Origin: CAWCKS01 sp963796195
GTDB lineage: Bacteria > Pseudomonadota > Alphaproteobacteria > Rhizobiales > Xanthobacteraceae
Length of the DNA: 64,000 bases
Assembly: GCA_963796195.1 (NCBI GenBank)
Contig: CAWCKS010000001.1
Location: forward strand, 248,001-312,000
Reading direction: 5' to 3'
Under the pieces are notes generated by a model, which did no database searches, was not told the origin of the DNA, and worked only from the letters and a program-made list of their open reading frames with translations. Position numbers and translations under genes: made by a program. Numbering within the stretch: the stretch's first letter is position 1; each line of letters begins with the position of its first letter. This document shows positions 8,182 through 17,668 of this stretch, one piece after another.

Positions 8182-8392
8182 GATGATGAAATCAGGTTCG
8201 TTCGTTCGCCGACACGCTCGCGCCCGCCTGCTCCCTCCCCCTGAAAGGGGGAGGGTTGGGGAGGGGGTCTTCTTGGTCACGGCCTTCCGTCGCGGAGACC
8301 CCCACCCGATCGCTTACGCGATCGATCTCCCCCTTTCAGGGGGAGGTAACGGGCGCGCGCAGGCAGCCCAACCTCAACGAAGCTCGCTCTGA
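8169..8392. repeat. Palindromic dispersed repeat flanked by 13-bp direct repeats
   Basis: AAGCTCGCTCTGA occurs exactly at 8169-8181 and again at 8380-8392, bracketing 198 bases. Inside, the 19-base sequence CTCCCCCTGAAAGGGGGAG lies at 8235-8253 and in inverted orientation at 8327-8345. Each copy is itself a hairpin. The first direct repeat ends on the TGA of the metallopeptidase and the second overlaps the ATG of moaB. The junction without the insert would therefore read TGATG, with overlapping stop and start. This looks like insertion of a repeat with a target duplication. Confidence 0.6.
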
Positions 8393-8936
8393 TGGCAGAC
8401 GCTCCAGCACGGGCCTTCATCCCGCTCAACATCGCCGTGCTGACGGTGTCGGATACCCGTTCGCTCGCGGATGACAAGTCCGGCGCGATGCTCGCCGAGC
8501 GCCTCACCGCCGCCGGCCATCGTCTCGCCGCGCGCAACATCGTCACCGACGACATCGAGGCGATCCGCAACCAGGTGAAGAGCTGGATCGCTGATGCGGG
8601 CGTCGACGTCATCATCACCACCGGAGGCACCGGCTTCACCGGGCGCGACGTCACGCCCGACGCGATCGAGCCGTTGTTCGACAAGCGCATGGACGGCTTC
8701 TCGATCGCCTTCCACATGCTGAGCCACGCCAAGATCGGCGCATCGACGATCCAGAGCCGCGCCACCGCCGGCCTCGCCGGCACCACCTTCATCTTCTGCC
8801 TGCCGGCTCGCCCGGTGCCTGCCGCGACGGCTGGGACGGCATCCTCGCCCACCAACTCGACTATCGCTCAAAACCCTGCAACTTCGTCGAGATCATGCCG
8901 CGGCTCGACGAGCATTTGCGGCGGAAGAAGAGCTGA
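8392..8936 (+). CDS. moaB: Molybdenum cofactor biosynthesis protein MoaB, one frameshift
   Basis: The ATG at 8392 opens a MoaB/MogA-like protein. NIAVLTVSDTRSLADDKSG is the conserved N-terminal strand and loop, and ITTGGTGFTGRDVTPDA is the family's substrate-binding signature. After FIFCLP (about 8800-8806) one G appears to be missing. Restoring it continues the expected GSPGACRDGWDGILAHQLDYR and ends ...EHLRRKKS at 8936, giving 181 residues. MoaB adenylates molybdopterin in the cofactor pathway. It was probably once directly joined to the preceding gene before the intervening repeat arrived. A HIT protein follows after 16 bases. Confidence 0.9.
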
Positions 8937-8952
8937 TATCCCGGAGCGCGAG

Positions 8953-9305
8953 ATGGCGGAGCAGGTCGGCGAATACTCCGGGACGGATTTTTACTGCGAC
9001 GTTGCCTTGAAGGGCGCGGTGCCGCTGCGCAAGGAATACGAGAGCGACGCCGCTGGCCTATCATCACACACGGCCATTCTGGCCGGTGCACATCGTCGTC
9101 ATTCCAAAGAACTACATCAACTCGTCCGTCACGTTGTCCGACGAGGACACGCCCATCCTTCTGGAAATGATCGCGGTGATGAAAGATGCTCGCGGCCACG
9201 GTCACCGCCGAACATGGCGCGGCGCGCATCCTGACCAATCTCGGCCGCTACCAGGACTTCAAGCACCAGCACTTTCGCGTCAACAGCGGCGAGCCGCTGC
9301 GCTAG
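8953..9305 (+). CDS. HIT family protein, two frameshifts
   Basis: The ATG at 8953 begins MAEQVGEYSGTDFYCDVAL. The frame is lost near 9050 (one extra C) and again near 9189 (one extra C). Joining the three segments gives a continuous protein of about 116 residues: a middle part AYHHTRPFWPVHIVVIPK, then SSVTLSDEDTPILLEM, and a C-terminal NLGRYQDFKHQHFRVNSGE. The last carries the His-x-His (HQH) of the histidine triad. HIT proteins hydrolyse nucleoside phosphoramidates or dinucleoside polyphosphates. The substrate is not predictable. Conserved parts are intact on both sides of each break. Confidence 0.8.
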
Positions 9306-9348
9306 ACTAGGGCGTGCTGAAGCCATATTCGAACAGCTTTCAGGAATT

Positions 9349-9425
9349 CGTCATTGCGAGGCGCGTAGCGCCGATGCAATCCAGGGCCCGGTGCGCCTCT
9401 GGATGCCCCTCCCTCTGACGACGAA
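9349..9425. repeat. Degenerate copy of the CGTCATTGCGAG dispersed repeat
   Basis: CGTCATTGCGAG at 9349-9360 is followed by GCGCGTAGCGCC and by GCAATCCAG. The same motifs form the better-preserved inverted repeat at 63176-63292. Here the right half is eroded (CTCTGGATGCC, then CTGACGACG). It lies between the convergent HIT and cyclase genes. Repeats of this kind are common in Bradyrhizobium intergenic regions and may act as weak bidirectional terminators. Confidence 0.55.
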
Positions 9426-9456
9426 CCGGCGCTGTCAGGCAGGATAAATGCCTGAC

Positions 9457-12400
9457 CTATGAAGACAACTCCGCCAACAGGGCCTTCGCTTCCCTGAGAT
9501 CCTTTGTATCAAATCCTTCCATGAACCAATTGTAGACAGGTGCGAGCAGCTCGTAGGCTTCGGCACGCTTGCCCTGGGATTGCCATATGCGCGCAAGGCT
9601 CATCGACGTCCGCAACTCCCACGACTTGGCTTCTTGTTCGCGCGCCCAATCGAGTGAAGCGCGATAGGCTTGCTCCGCACCTTCGAGGTCACCCTTGATC
9701 GAAAGGATCGATCCCTTCAGCCGCAAGAATCTCGGCGTAAAAAATCCGTTCGCCCCAGCCAGGTCGATCGATTATTTCGATTTGCCGTTCAACCTGGCGG
9801 ACGGCGCCCTCGAGATCACCGGCAAGAGCCATCTGTTCAGCTAGCAGGGCTCTTGCGTATCCAGTGGTGGACGAGCCACCGGTCGACTCCAAGGCCGCCA
9901 ATGCCGCCTCGGCAATCGGTATGGCTTCAGCAGGATTGCGTTCACAGAGCAGTGCGTACGCTTTCGCCAAGGCGGCCATGATCAACGACAAGACGGGTAT
10001 ACTATTGTCGCGCCCAATGCTGTCGCACATTTCGGCGCGCTTCCTAATCTCTTCCGGTTCTCCGCGCCAATTGAACACGTGGGCGTGCATTGCCACGGAA
10101 TATCGCAGGTCAAACGGATGAGCACGTCGTTGTGCGTGCGCCTCGTTTTCCTCAACTAAGCGGATGGCGCGATCCGGATAACCTCGCATCCACATCACTA
10201 TCGAGCAGTAGACCCCCTGAAACGTTCTGAAGTCGTGATTGAGTACATCCGCCGAATATCGATGCTTTTGCTCGTCATAGACCGCTAGTAGCTTCTCCCC
10301 CTCTTCGACGGTCTCAGTGAGCCGCCCAGCCCAGAAGTGCCCGTGCAACGCGGCAGCGTTTCCATAGATCAGCACATCGGGATCTCCAGCGGCCGTTGCC
10401 GTGGCTTGTATCTCATTCTGCCATTTCTCGGAGTTGTTCACCCGACCTTGAATTAAGACGTTCCACATCAGGAAAAATAATGTATGTAGCAGTACTTCAC
10501 TGCGGTTAAGTGTCTGCGCCAGGCGCGTCGCTGGCTCGAAGACTTCCCAGACTTCTGATGCGGGCCATCCCTTGAGCGCCAGCCATGCGGTTCCTAGTGG
10601 GACGCGAAGCGCGAGCTCCCGGATATCGCGTTCCGTCGACTCGGGTAAAGCAGCGACGATCTCGAGGCCCTTGCTCAAGTGCGATATCGCTTCGCTTAGC
10701 GCGAATCGTGAAAGTGCAAGCTCACCGGCTTTCTGCCACAGCGGTATCGCGTTTGAGTTGTCGTGCGCCTGCGTGTAGTGCCGTGCGAGAACTTCAGGAT
10801 TGTTTTCGACAACAGCCGGAAAGCGCTCTTGGATTATTCGCGCAATGCGGCCATGAAGCTCCTGGCGTCGGCTCTTGAGTAGCGAATTATAGGCGGCGTC
10901 CTGCACGAGGGCATGTTTGAAGGTGTAGGTCGCCTCGGGCGGCGTTCCTCTGCGGAACGCCAGTCCTGACTCGGTCAGACGTCCTAGGGCCTCATCAAGC
11001 TGGGCCGGCGGCATTGGCGCCACTGCCGAGATCAACTCGTAGCTGAAGTCTCTCCCGATCACTGCGCCAATCTGGGCGATCTCCTTCACCGGCATGAACC
11101 GATCCAGCCGCGCCATGAGCGAGTCGCGGAGTGTCGCTGGAATTGCGATCTGGCGGTTGCTCAGATTAGGTTGCCCGCGTTGATCGCCGGTATTTGTGAA
11201 ATCAGCGCTCTCAACAACGGATTTCGTAAGCTCCTCGACAAACAGCGGCACGCCGTCGGTCTTGGCAAGAATTTGCTCGACAATATTCGGAGCCAGCGCC
11301 TTGCCACCGACAATTCCCGCCATCATCGCAGCGCTCTGAGAACGGGTCAGCTTCGAAAGGTTCAGGCCGACGACATGGCCTTGCTGTGACCACCGCGATT
11401 GGAACTCCGGCCGATGCGTGATGACGATGAGCAGCGGAAAGGATTTGACGCGATCGATCAGCAGATCGAGCACTTCCAGCGAGCTTGGATCGGCCCAGTG
11501 CACGTCCTCGAACAGCATGACGCTGGGCTGCCTGCGGGCCGTAGCCTCGGACACATCGACCAGCACCCGTAGCGTTTCGTCCTTAAACTTCTGCGGGATC
11601 ATTGAATGCGGTCCGTAGCGCTCCTCGCACGGGATCGACAGCATCGAGGCGATGAAACGGACGTCGCCGAGCGGCCGTCCGAGTTGCCCGACGATGAGAG
11701 CCTCAAGTTTATCGAGCTTGGTCTCGGGCGGCTCGTCACGACCGAACTTCAGGGCCCGTTCAAAATTGTCGATCGAGGGCCAGAAGGCGCTGTTGCCATA
11801 GTAGGGTGAACACTGGAAGCGCAACGGTCGACCACCGAGCGCTTCAAGTCGCTCGCGGAGGGCACTTAGGATGCGGCTTTTGCCCATACCTGGCTCGCCC
11901 GATAAAAGGACGACTTGTCCGTCGCCATCCTGGGCCAGCCGCCAACGTTCCATGAGAAGACCAATCTCCTGTTCGCGGCCCACCATCGGGGTCAGGGCCC
12001 TTTGGGAAGCAGCGGCTTCGAAGCGGCTCTCCGACGGTCTGATCGCCTCGACCACCCAGGCTTCGACTGGCTCGGCAAGCCCTTTGACCTGGTGATGGCC
12101 CAAGTCTCGTAATTGGAAAAGTGCACCCAGCAGGCGCCGGGTTGATCCTGCGACGATGACGCTTCCGGGCTCAGCAAGGTTTTGAAGTCGGGCGGCAAGG
12201 TTGGGGGATCCGACGACCGCTTGCTCCTGGGCCGAGCCCTGACCAACTTGGTCGCCAACCACGACCAAACCAGTCGCGATGCCAACCCGAACGGCGAGCT
12301 TTTCCTTGGCCGGTGTCTCCAGCTTCCCGATGGCGTCCGCGATCTCAAGGCCAGCCCGGGCCGCACGTTCGGCATCGTCCTCGTGGGCGCGGGGGTAGCC

Positions 12401-12838
12401 GAAATAGGCCAATACACCGTCGCCCATGAATTTCGCGATGTACCCGTCATAACGGGCGACCACGCCCGAGCAGGCGTCTTGGTAGTCCCGGATCACGAGC
12501 CGCGTGTCTTCCGGGTCCAGGCGAGCCGAAAGAGCAGTCGAGCCGACAATGTCGCAGAACATGACTGTCAACTGACGCCGTTCCGGTTCATGCGAAGCGG
12601 CTGGGGTGGTGGGGGTGGTGGCATCGGCGGCGCTCTGAGCGCCTGCCGCCAACCCGTCCTGTCGCAATCTGGCAATAGCGTCGAGCAGCCTCCGGCGATG
12701 GCCAACCGACGTCACGCCGATTTCGCTGAGATCATCGGCGGTCAACCTTGGGAGGACTGCAGCATCAATATCGTTGTCGCGAAATGCGATCTGGTATTGG
12801 GGCAGTCCAATGTCGCTCAGCCATTGCGCGATATCCAA
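9457..12838 (-). CDS. SAM-domain/adenylate cyclase/ATPase/TPR signalling protein, one frameshift
   Basis: About 1,126 residues once a single extra base at about 9724 is removed. The start is a TTG at 12838 with GGAGGA about 8 bases upstream. Domain order: a SAM domain (1-65); a class III nucleotide cyclase (85-230) with metal-binding aspartates in FCDIVGS (Asp96) and FMGDGVLAYFG (Asp140) and Lys136; an AAA_16-type ATPase with P-loop SGEPGMGKSR (about 313-322) and Walker B LFEDVHWAD; then a long TPR/helical region. No transmembrane segment is seen, so it should be cytosolic. Similar multi-domain cyclases are multiplied in Bradyrhizobium. The signal sensed and any partner are unknown. Confidence 0.88.
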
Positions 12839-12938
12839 AGTCCTTCCTCCAGGACCGTGGTGTCAACTGCGACGCGGCAGGGCCAAGCCGTGCGGTACAA
12901 CCAAAACGTCTAGAGGGCAAAGGGAACCCGGCCCAAAA

Positions 12939-13937
12939 TCACGTGCATTCTGGTGGTTTCTGTCGTCCGATACAACCATAATTAGATTGCAGATCGCGCT
13001 CCCAGGTCTCGCCGATCAGGTCGTGGCCGAAGCTGTGATGCGGCTCTTTTTTCACCAGCTCAAATCCGGCAGCACGATAAATGCTGCGCGCGGCAACGAG
13101 AATGCTCTGCGTCCACAGCGTCATCCTGGTGTAGCCGGCCTCGCGGGCGAAGCGGAGGCATTCGTTGGTCAGCGCGCGGCCGATGCCGAGCCCGCGTGCC
13201 GACGGCTCGACGATCAGCAGGCGCAGCTTCGCCACGGTGTCGCTGCCCTTGACCAGCATGACGGTGCCGACCGGCTCGCCGTCGATCTCGGCGATCCAGC
13301 AGCGCTCGCGTTGCGGATCGTAAGACTTCAGGAATTGCGCGGCGATCTCGGCGACCAGCTGCTCGAACGAGATGTCCCAGCCATACTCATGATGATAAAG
13401 CGCGCCGTGCCGGCTGATGATCCAGCCGATGTCGCCGGGCCGATGGGTGCGCAGCAGCGCGACCGGGCGGCGGCCGCCGTCGGCGCCGAGCTCGCGCTCG
13501 ATCCGCGCCATCGCGCCGACCACGCGCGCGCGTGCGACGGGGTCGAGCATCTTCAGCTGCTGCTCGACATGGGCCTCGGTGCGCGTGTTGAGGTCGGCGA
13601 AGGCGTCGCGGCCTGTTGCCGTCAGCGCGATGTCGATCTGCCGCTTGTCGCTCGCAGCAGTCTCACGGGTGATGACCTGGCGTCGCTCCAGCCCCTGCAG
13701 CAGCCGGCTGAGCTGGCCGGCATCGATGTCGAGATCTCTTGCCAGCTGTCCCGGGCTTAGCGGCGCTCGCTGCGCCAGCTCATAGACCACGCGCGCTTCA
13801 GGCAGCGAGAAATCGGTGTGCAGATGCTTGGGTTCGATGACCTTGAGCTGGCGCGTGAAGAAGCGCGCAAAGCGCCGCATCGCCGCGACATCGGTTGCAA
13901 GGTCGCTTTCGGGTGCGCTGTTGGCCATAGAAGGCAT
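12939..13937 (-). CDS. MarR-family regulator fused to GNAT acetyltransferase
   Basis: 332 residues from the ATG at 13937; a second ATG at 13928 is equally possible. The N-terminal half is a MarR winged helix: LPEARVVYELAQRAPLSPGQ, the recognition segment DIDAGQLSRLLQGLERR, and the wing SDKRQIDIALT. The C-terminal half is a GNAT domain with the acetyl-CoA loop VEPSARGLGIGRAL and MTLWTQSILVAARSIYRAAG. Such fusions can both bind DNA and acetylate a ligand. An inverted repeat sits directly upstream (13943-13973), which suggests autoregulation. The last dozen residues after GETWERDL extend past the usual end. Confidence 0.9.
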   Translation of the reverse strand: MPSMANSAPESDLATDVAAMRRFARFFTRQLKVIEPKHLHTDFSLPEARVVYELAQRAPLSPGQLARDLDIDAGQLSRLLQGLERRQVITRETAASDKRQIDIALTATGRDAFADLNTRTEAHVEQQLKMLDPVARARVVGAMARIERELGADGGRRPVALLRTHRPGDIGWIISRHGALYHHEYGWDISFEQLVAEIAAQFLKSYDPQRERCWIAEIDGEPVGTVMLVKGSDTVAKLRLLIVEPSARGLGIGRALTNECLRFAREAGYTRMTLWTQSILVAARSIYRAAGFELVKKEPHHSFGHDLIGETWERDLQSNYGCIGRQKPPECT

Positions 13938-13942
13938 TGTCA

Positions 13943-13973
13943 ATCAGATAATTGATAATGTCAAATATCTGAT
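13943..13973. promoter_or_regulatory. Inverted repeat upstream of the MarR-GNAT gene (candidate operator)
   Basis: ATCAGATA at 13943-13950 and its exact complement TATCTGAT at 13966-13973 are separated by 15 AT-rich bases. Read on the minus strand, TTGACA (13958-13963) lies between the arms as a possible -35 box, and GACAAT 17 bases on could serve as -10. The repeat lies within 20 bases of the start codon, where a MarR-type repressor would bind to control its own gene. Confidence 0.5.
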
Positions 13974-14065
13974 CGACGAGCCTCCGAAACCCGCACAAAA
14001 ATCGCGATAATGCTTTGCTCGTCAATGCATTACCGGGGACCGGTGGTCACGCTGAACCGGCAGTC

Positions 14066-14644
14066 TCACGACGGAACGATGCGGCTCTGCAGGGTGACGC
14101 GGGAGCGGCGGCCGAGGCGGGCGAGCAGTTTTGCCTCGGGCCGGCGCGCCTGGGAGGGATGGCCGCCGAGCCGCTCATAGTGCGAACGCGAGATCAGAAG
14201 CCCTTTGTCCGGCGATTTCCCTGGCAGCCAGTGCCACAGCGCTCGCGCGATGCCGGGGCGCGGCCGCTCGGCGTAATGCGACCGCGCATAGCGGAACACG
14301 GCGCCTTGCGCGCGGCGCGCGTCGGCCGAGCTTTCGATGAACGCGGTGGTCTCCTCGATCCAGCCCGGCTGCAGCACGGCGCCGGCCCGCAGGAACAACA
14401 GCCACGGCGAGCGCGTGCGTTGCGCCGCCAGCAACAGGCCGTTGCCGGCCTCGCCATCATCGGAGGGACAGACCAGAAGCTCGCATCCGGCGGCGTCGGC
14501 GATCTGCCGCATCGCCGGGTTGTCGCTGGTATCGAGCATCAGCACGTCTGCGACGAGCCCGGCAGTGGCGCCGGGCACGAGTGCGGCGAGAGTTGCAAGC
14601 GTGCCGCGCTCGTCGTCCCGGGTCGAAATAATGACGCTCAACAT
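14066..14644 (-). CDS. Short family 2-like glycosyltransferase
   Basis: 192 residues. The start MLSVIISTRDDERGTLATL is the first strand and nucleotide-sugar loop of a GT-A fold. SPWLLFLRAGAVLQPGWIE matches the region after the DXD position, although no clear DXD is visible. The C-terminal part (GIARALWHWLPGKSPDKGLL, then GGHPSQARRPEAKLLARLG) resembles the shortened glycosyltransferases annotated in Bradyrhizobium. The acceptor is unknown and catalytic competence without DXD is uncertain. A perfect 14-base inverted repeat ends on its start codon. Confidence 0.7.
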   Translation of the reverse strand: MLSVIISTRDDERGTLATLAALVPGATAGLVADVLMLDTSDNPAMRQIADAAGCELLVCPSDDGEAGNGLLLAAQRTRSPWLLFLRAGAVLQPGWIEETTAFIESSADARRAQGAVFRYARSHYAERPRPGIARALWHWLPGKSPDKGLLISRSHYERLGGHPSQARRPEAKLLARLGRRSRVTLQSRIVPS

Positions 14645-14684
14645 GTGCGGTCTTTGACGTCACAAAACCTTCAAAGACCGCACA
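14644..14684 (-). promoter_or_regulatory. Perfect 14-bp inverted repeat abutting the glycosyltransferase start
   Basis: TGTGCGGTCTTTGA at 14644-14657 is exactly complementary to TCAAAGACCGCACA at 14671-14684, with a 13-base spacer. The inner arm ends within the ATG (14642-14644) of the minus-strand glycosyltransferase. Transcribed, it would form a stem covering the ribosome-binding region, so it could block translation. As DNA it could be an operator. No obvious Shine-Dalgarno sequence is otherwise present. Confidence 0.5.
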
Positions 14685-14747
14685 AATAGCACCTTAAGCG
14701 CGGAGAATCTGCCCTTATTGCAGGCAGGGTCGCCCGCCGGCCTCAAA

Positions 14748-14996
14748 TCAGCCGGCGCGGCGCTTCGTGGGGGGCTGTGCGGCGATGTACCACTTGTTCG
14801 GCATGCATGTGGTGTTCGATCCGGCGACGAACGCCACGCACTGCTCAAAAGTCCGGAAATCGCAGTGCGGACCGTCCCAGCGCGTCTCGGTCGTGCAGTA
14901 GGGATAAAGAATCTCGGCCTTGGCGGGCTTGATGGCCGTGGAAGCAACGAACGGCACAGCTGCGGTCAGCGCGAGAATGAAAATGGACTTGCGCAT
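14748..14996 (-). CDS. DUF3551 domain secreted protein
   Basis: 82 residues from the ATG at 14996; GGAG lies 9 bases before it, while an ATG three codons earlier overlaps that site. The N-terminus MRKSIFILALTAAVPFVAS is a typical signal peptide, with likely cleavage near AKAEI. The mature part is short, with cysteines in YPYCTTETRWDGPHCDF, FEQCVAF and TTCMPNKWY, the pattern of the DUF3551 family found in many copies in Bradyrhizobium. Function is unknown; the cysteines could form periplasmic disulfides. Confidence 0.85.
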   Translation of the reverse strand: MRKSIFILALTAAVPFVASTAIKPAKAEILYPYCTTETRWDGPHCDFRTFEQCVAFVAGSNTTCMPNKWYIAAQPPTKRRAG

Positions 14997-15241
14997 GTGT
15001 CCCATCTCCGAAAAAGTTTGTCGTCATCTTCCGACCCGTGTTGTGCGCCGACTGGCGGCGCTCGACGGCTTGCCTTCGCATGTACGCACTGCTTCCCGTC
15101 ATTAGTACGCCGCGCCACGGAGTTGTGATCGTCTCGCTGAATGCTCGCTTGAAGCTGTGGTTTGCAGTCGCAATTGTTCTTGTTATGTTCTCATGGTCGC
15201 GCTAGATTAGGCAGTACCTCGAGCTGGCAGGCGACGTCCGG

Positions 15242-16248
15242 ATGAACGGCGGCAAGACAGACAAGACAAGGATCGGGATTCTCGGCGCGGGCACTATGGC
15301 GACGGCGCATGCGGCCGCCTATGCGGAGATGTCCGACGTCGAGGTTGTCGGCGTGTTCGGCCGCGATCCGGGGCGCGCAGGCTGCGTCGCCGCAATCTGC
15401 AGCGCCACGGGGTTCACCACGGCAGACGCAGTGATCGGCAACGCCGCCATCGATGCCATCGATGTCTGCCTTCCCAGCCCCATTCACCACGACTTCGTGG
15501 TCGCCGCTCTGTCCTGCGGCAAGCATGTGTTCTGTGAGACGCCGCTCGCGCTCACGATGATCGAGGCAAGCGCGATGCGGGATGCCGCGCGCCGCGCCGG
15601 ACGGTTGCTTCAGGTTGGCCTCCTGATGCGATCGGTGTCGCCCTACGAGCATGTGAAGGCCGCGGCGCTCTCGGGCGACTATGGATCGCTGGTCAACTTA
15701 TCCACCTATCGCCTGGGATCGTATCTGCGACCTGGCGCACCCGATCATAAGCCGCACTACGGCGACCCGACCACCGAGCTGATGACCTTCGACTTCGATT
15801 TCGCGAACTGGCTGATGGGGCTGCCGGTGCGGGTTGCCGCGAGCGCCGGATCTGCGGGCGGCGATGTCTGCGCGTCGCTGAGCTATCGCCAGGATTGTCA
15901 CGCCACCGTAACGGCAAGCGGCCTGATGCCCGCAGGCTTTCCGTTCACCGTCGGTTTTCGCGTGCTGTTCGAGCGCGCGCTGTTCGAACTCCACAACGTG
16001 TTCGAGACAGCCGGACCGCCACGCAGCAAGTTCACGATCTCAGACGATGCGAGAGGTCCGCGTGACGTGGCGGTCCGCGGCCAAAATCCATACCGCGCTG
16101 AGCTCACGCGCTTTGTCGACTGTATCGCCGGACGCGCCGACCCTCGCTACTCGATGTCGAGCGCGCCATCGAAGCGCTGACGCTGTCGATCGCAACACAA
16201 CGCTCGCTCGCGCAATCGCGCTCGGTCGAACTGCAATTGGGTGAATGA
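15242..16248 (+). CDS. Gfo/Idh/MocA-type oxidoreductase, one frameshift
   Basis: The ATG at 15242 starts a Rossmann-fold dehydrogenase: RIGILGAGTMATAHAAAYAE is the dinucleotide-binding loop and VFCETPLALTMIEA corresponds to the family's conserved E(K)P motif, with Thr in place of Lys. The catalytic domain follows (PDHKPHYGDPTTELMTFD). Near 16145 one base appears missing after GRADP. The other frame continues ALLDVERAIEALTLSIATQ and ends at 16248, the expected helical tail, for about 335 residues. Such enzymes oxidise or reduce sugars and cyclitols with NAD(P). The replaced Lys makes the catalytic status uncertain. The radical SAM gene starts 4 bases later. Confidence 0.82.
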
Positions 16249-16251
16249 GTC

Positions 16252-17409
16252 ATGGCTCGCACACAGACAAGTACCTCGCGCCCAGGCGAGCGTCCCGAAG
16301 ATCGCGAGTCCGCCTCGGCACAGCCGCTCGGCCCTGAAGTCGGCGCCGAGCGCCGCCGCGGCCGCGGCGCGCAATCCAACGCCTCGGGCCGCTACGAACC
16401 GACGGCGCGTGTTGCCTTTGACGACGGCTGGCAGTCCCTCGAAGATCTGCCGCCGTTCAAGACCACGATAAGCGTCGACACTTCGCGCAAGGTGATCGCC
16501 CACAACGACTCGCCCGACGTCGGCTTCGATCGCTCGATCAACCCCTATCGCGGCTGCGAGCACGGCTGCGTCTATTGCTTCGCGCGTCCGACCCACGCCT
16601 ATCTCGGGCTGTCGCCGGGTCTCGATTTCGAATCCAAGCTGACGATCAAGCCGGACGCGCCGGCCTTGCTGGCGAAGGAGCTGGCGGCGGCAGGTTATGA
16701 GCCGCGGGTCATCGCAATCGGTACCAACACCGATCCCTATCAGCCGATCGAGCGCGAGCATCGCATCATGCGCGGCATTCTCGAGGTGCTTGAGAAGGCC
16801 GGGCATCCGGTCGGCATCGTCACGAAATCCGCGCTTGTCGTCCGCGACATCGACATCCTCGCGCGGATGGCCGAGCGTAATCTCGTCAAGGTCGGTATCT
16901 CGGTGACGACGCTCGATGCGAAACTCGCGCGCTCGATGGAGCCGCGCGCGTCGACGCCGACGAAGCGGCTCGAAGCGCTGCAGAAGCTGACTGCTGCAGG
17001 CATCCCGACCAAGGTCATGATCGGTCCGGTGATCCCCGCGCTGAACGATTTGGAGATGGAGCGCATTCTCGATTCGGCGGCGCACCTCGGCGTCAAGGAG
17101 GCGAGCTACATCGTGTTGCGCCTTCCGCTCGAAGTGCGCGATCTGTTCCGCGAATGGCTGATCGCGAACTACCCGGAGCGCTACCGCCATGTCTTCACGC
17201 TGATCCGCGATATGCGCGGCGGCAAGGACTACGATTTGCAGTGGGGCAGCCGGATGACTGGAACGGGGCCGCTTGCCTGGATGATCGGGCGGCGCTTCGA
17301 CATTGCCTGCGACAAGCTCGGGCTGAACAAAAAGCGCGCAAAACTCACGACCGATCATTTCGTGCGACCGAACCGCGACGGCAACCAGCTAACCCTGTTC
17401 GAGGCCTGA
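16252..17409 (+). CDS. PA0069-family radical SAM protein
   Basis: 385 residues, intact. The first 60 residues are polar and Arg/Ser-rich. The radical SAM cluster motif is CEHGCVYC with cysteines at 102, 106 and 109, within NPYRGCEHGCVYCFARP, the hallmark of the PA0069/SplB-like group. Further conserved stretches are AIGTNTDPYQPIER and MIGPVIPALND. The enzyme should use a 4Fe-4S cluster to cleave S-adenosylmethionine. The group resembles spore photoproduct lyase, but these hosts make no spores and its substrate is not established. It starts 4 bases after the upstream oxidoreductase, suggesting co-transcription. Confidence 0.9.
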   Translation: MARTQTSTSRPGERPEDRESASAQPLGPEVGAERRRGRGAQSNASGRYEPTARVAFDDGWQSLEDLPPFKTTISVDTSRKVIAHNDSPDVGFDRSINPYRGCEHGCVYCFARPTHAYLGLSPGLDFESKLTIKPDAPALLAKELAAAGYEPRVIAIGTNTDPYQPIEREHRIMRGILEVLEKAGHPVGIVTKSALVVRDIDILARMAERNLVKVGISVTTLDAKLARSMEPRASTPTKRLEALQKLTAAGIPTKVMIGPVIPALNDLEMERILDSAAHLGVKEASYIVLRLPLEVRDLFREWLIANYPERYRHVFTLIRDMRGGKDYDLQWGSRMTGTGPLAWMIGRRFDIACDKLGLNKKRAKLTTDHFVRPNRDGNQLTLFEA

Positions 17410-17668
17410 TTGATGGCTGACGAGCAAACCCCGGCGAACAATTCGCGGTGGTGATGGACCAGCGGGTGGACGTGAAGCTGAATAGCGGGGACTTCAGCAG
17501 GTTCCCTGGTTGCGCCGGCGCTGCGCGGGCGGCACCATCGGCCCATGAGTTCGAGACAAGGCCAAGCATGCGCCACAGGACCTGAAGGGAAAGGGCCCAA
17601 GGGAGAAGGGTGCCGCGGAGAAGAGCGCGCAACCGCCGAAGCCGCCAAGCTTTCGCCGTGAGCGCAAG

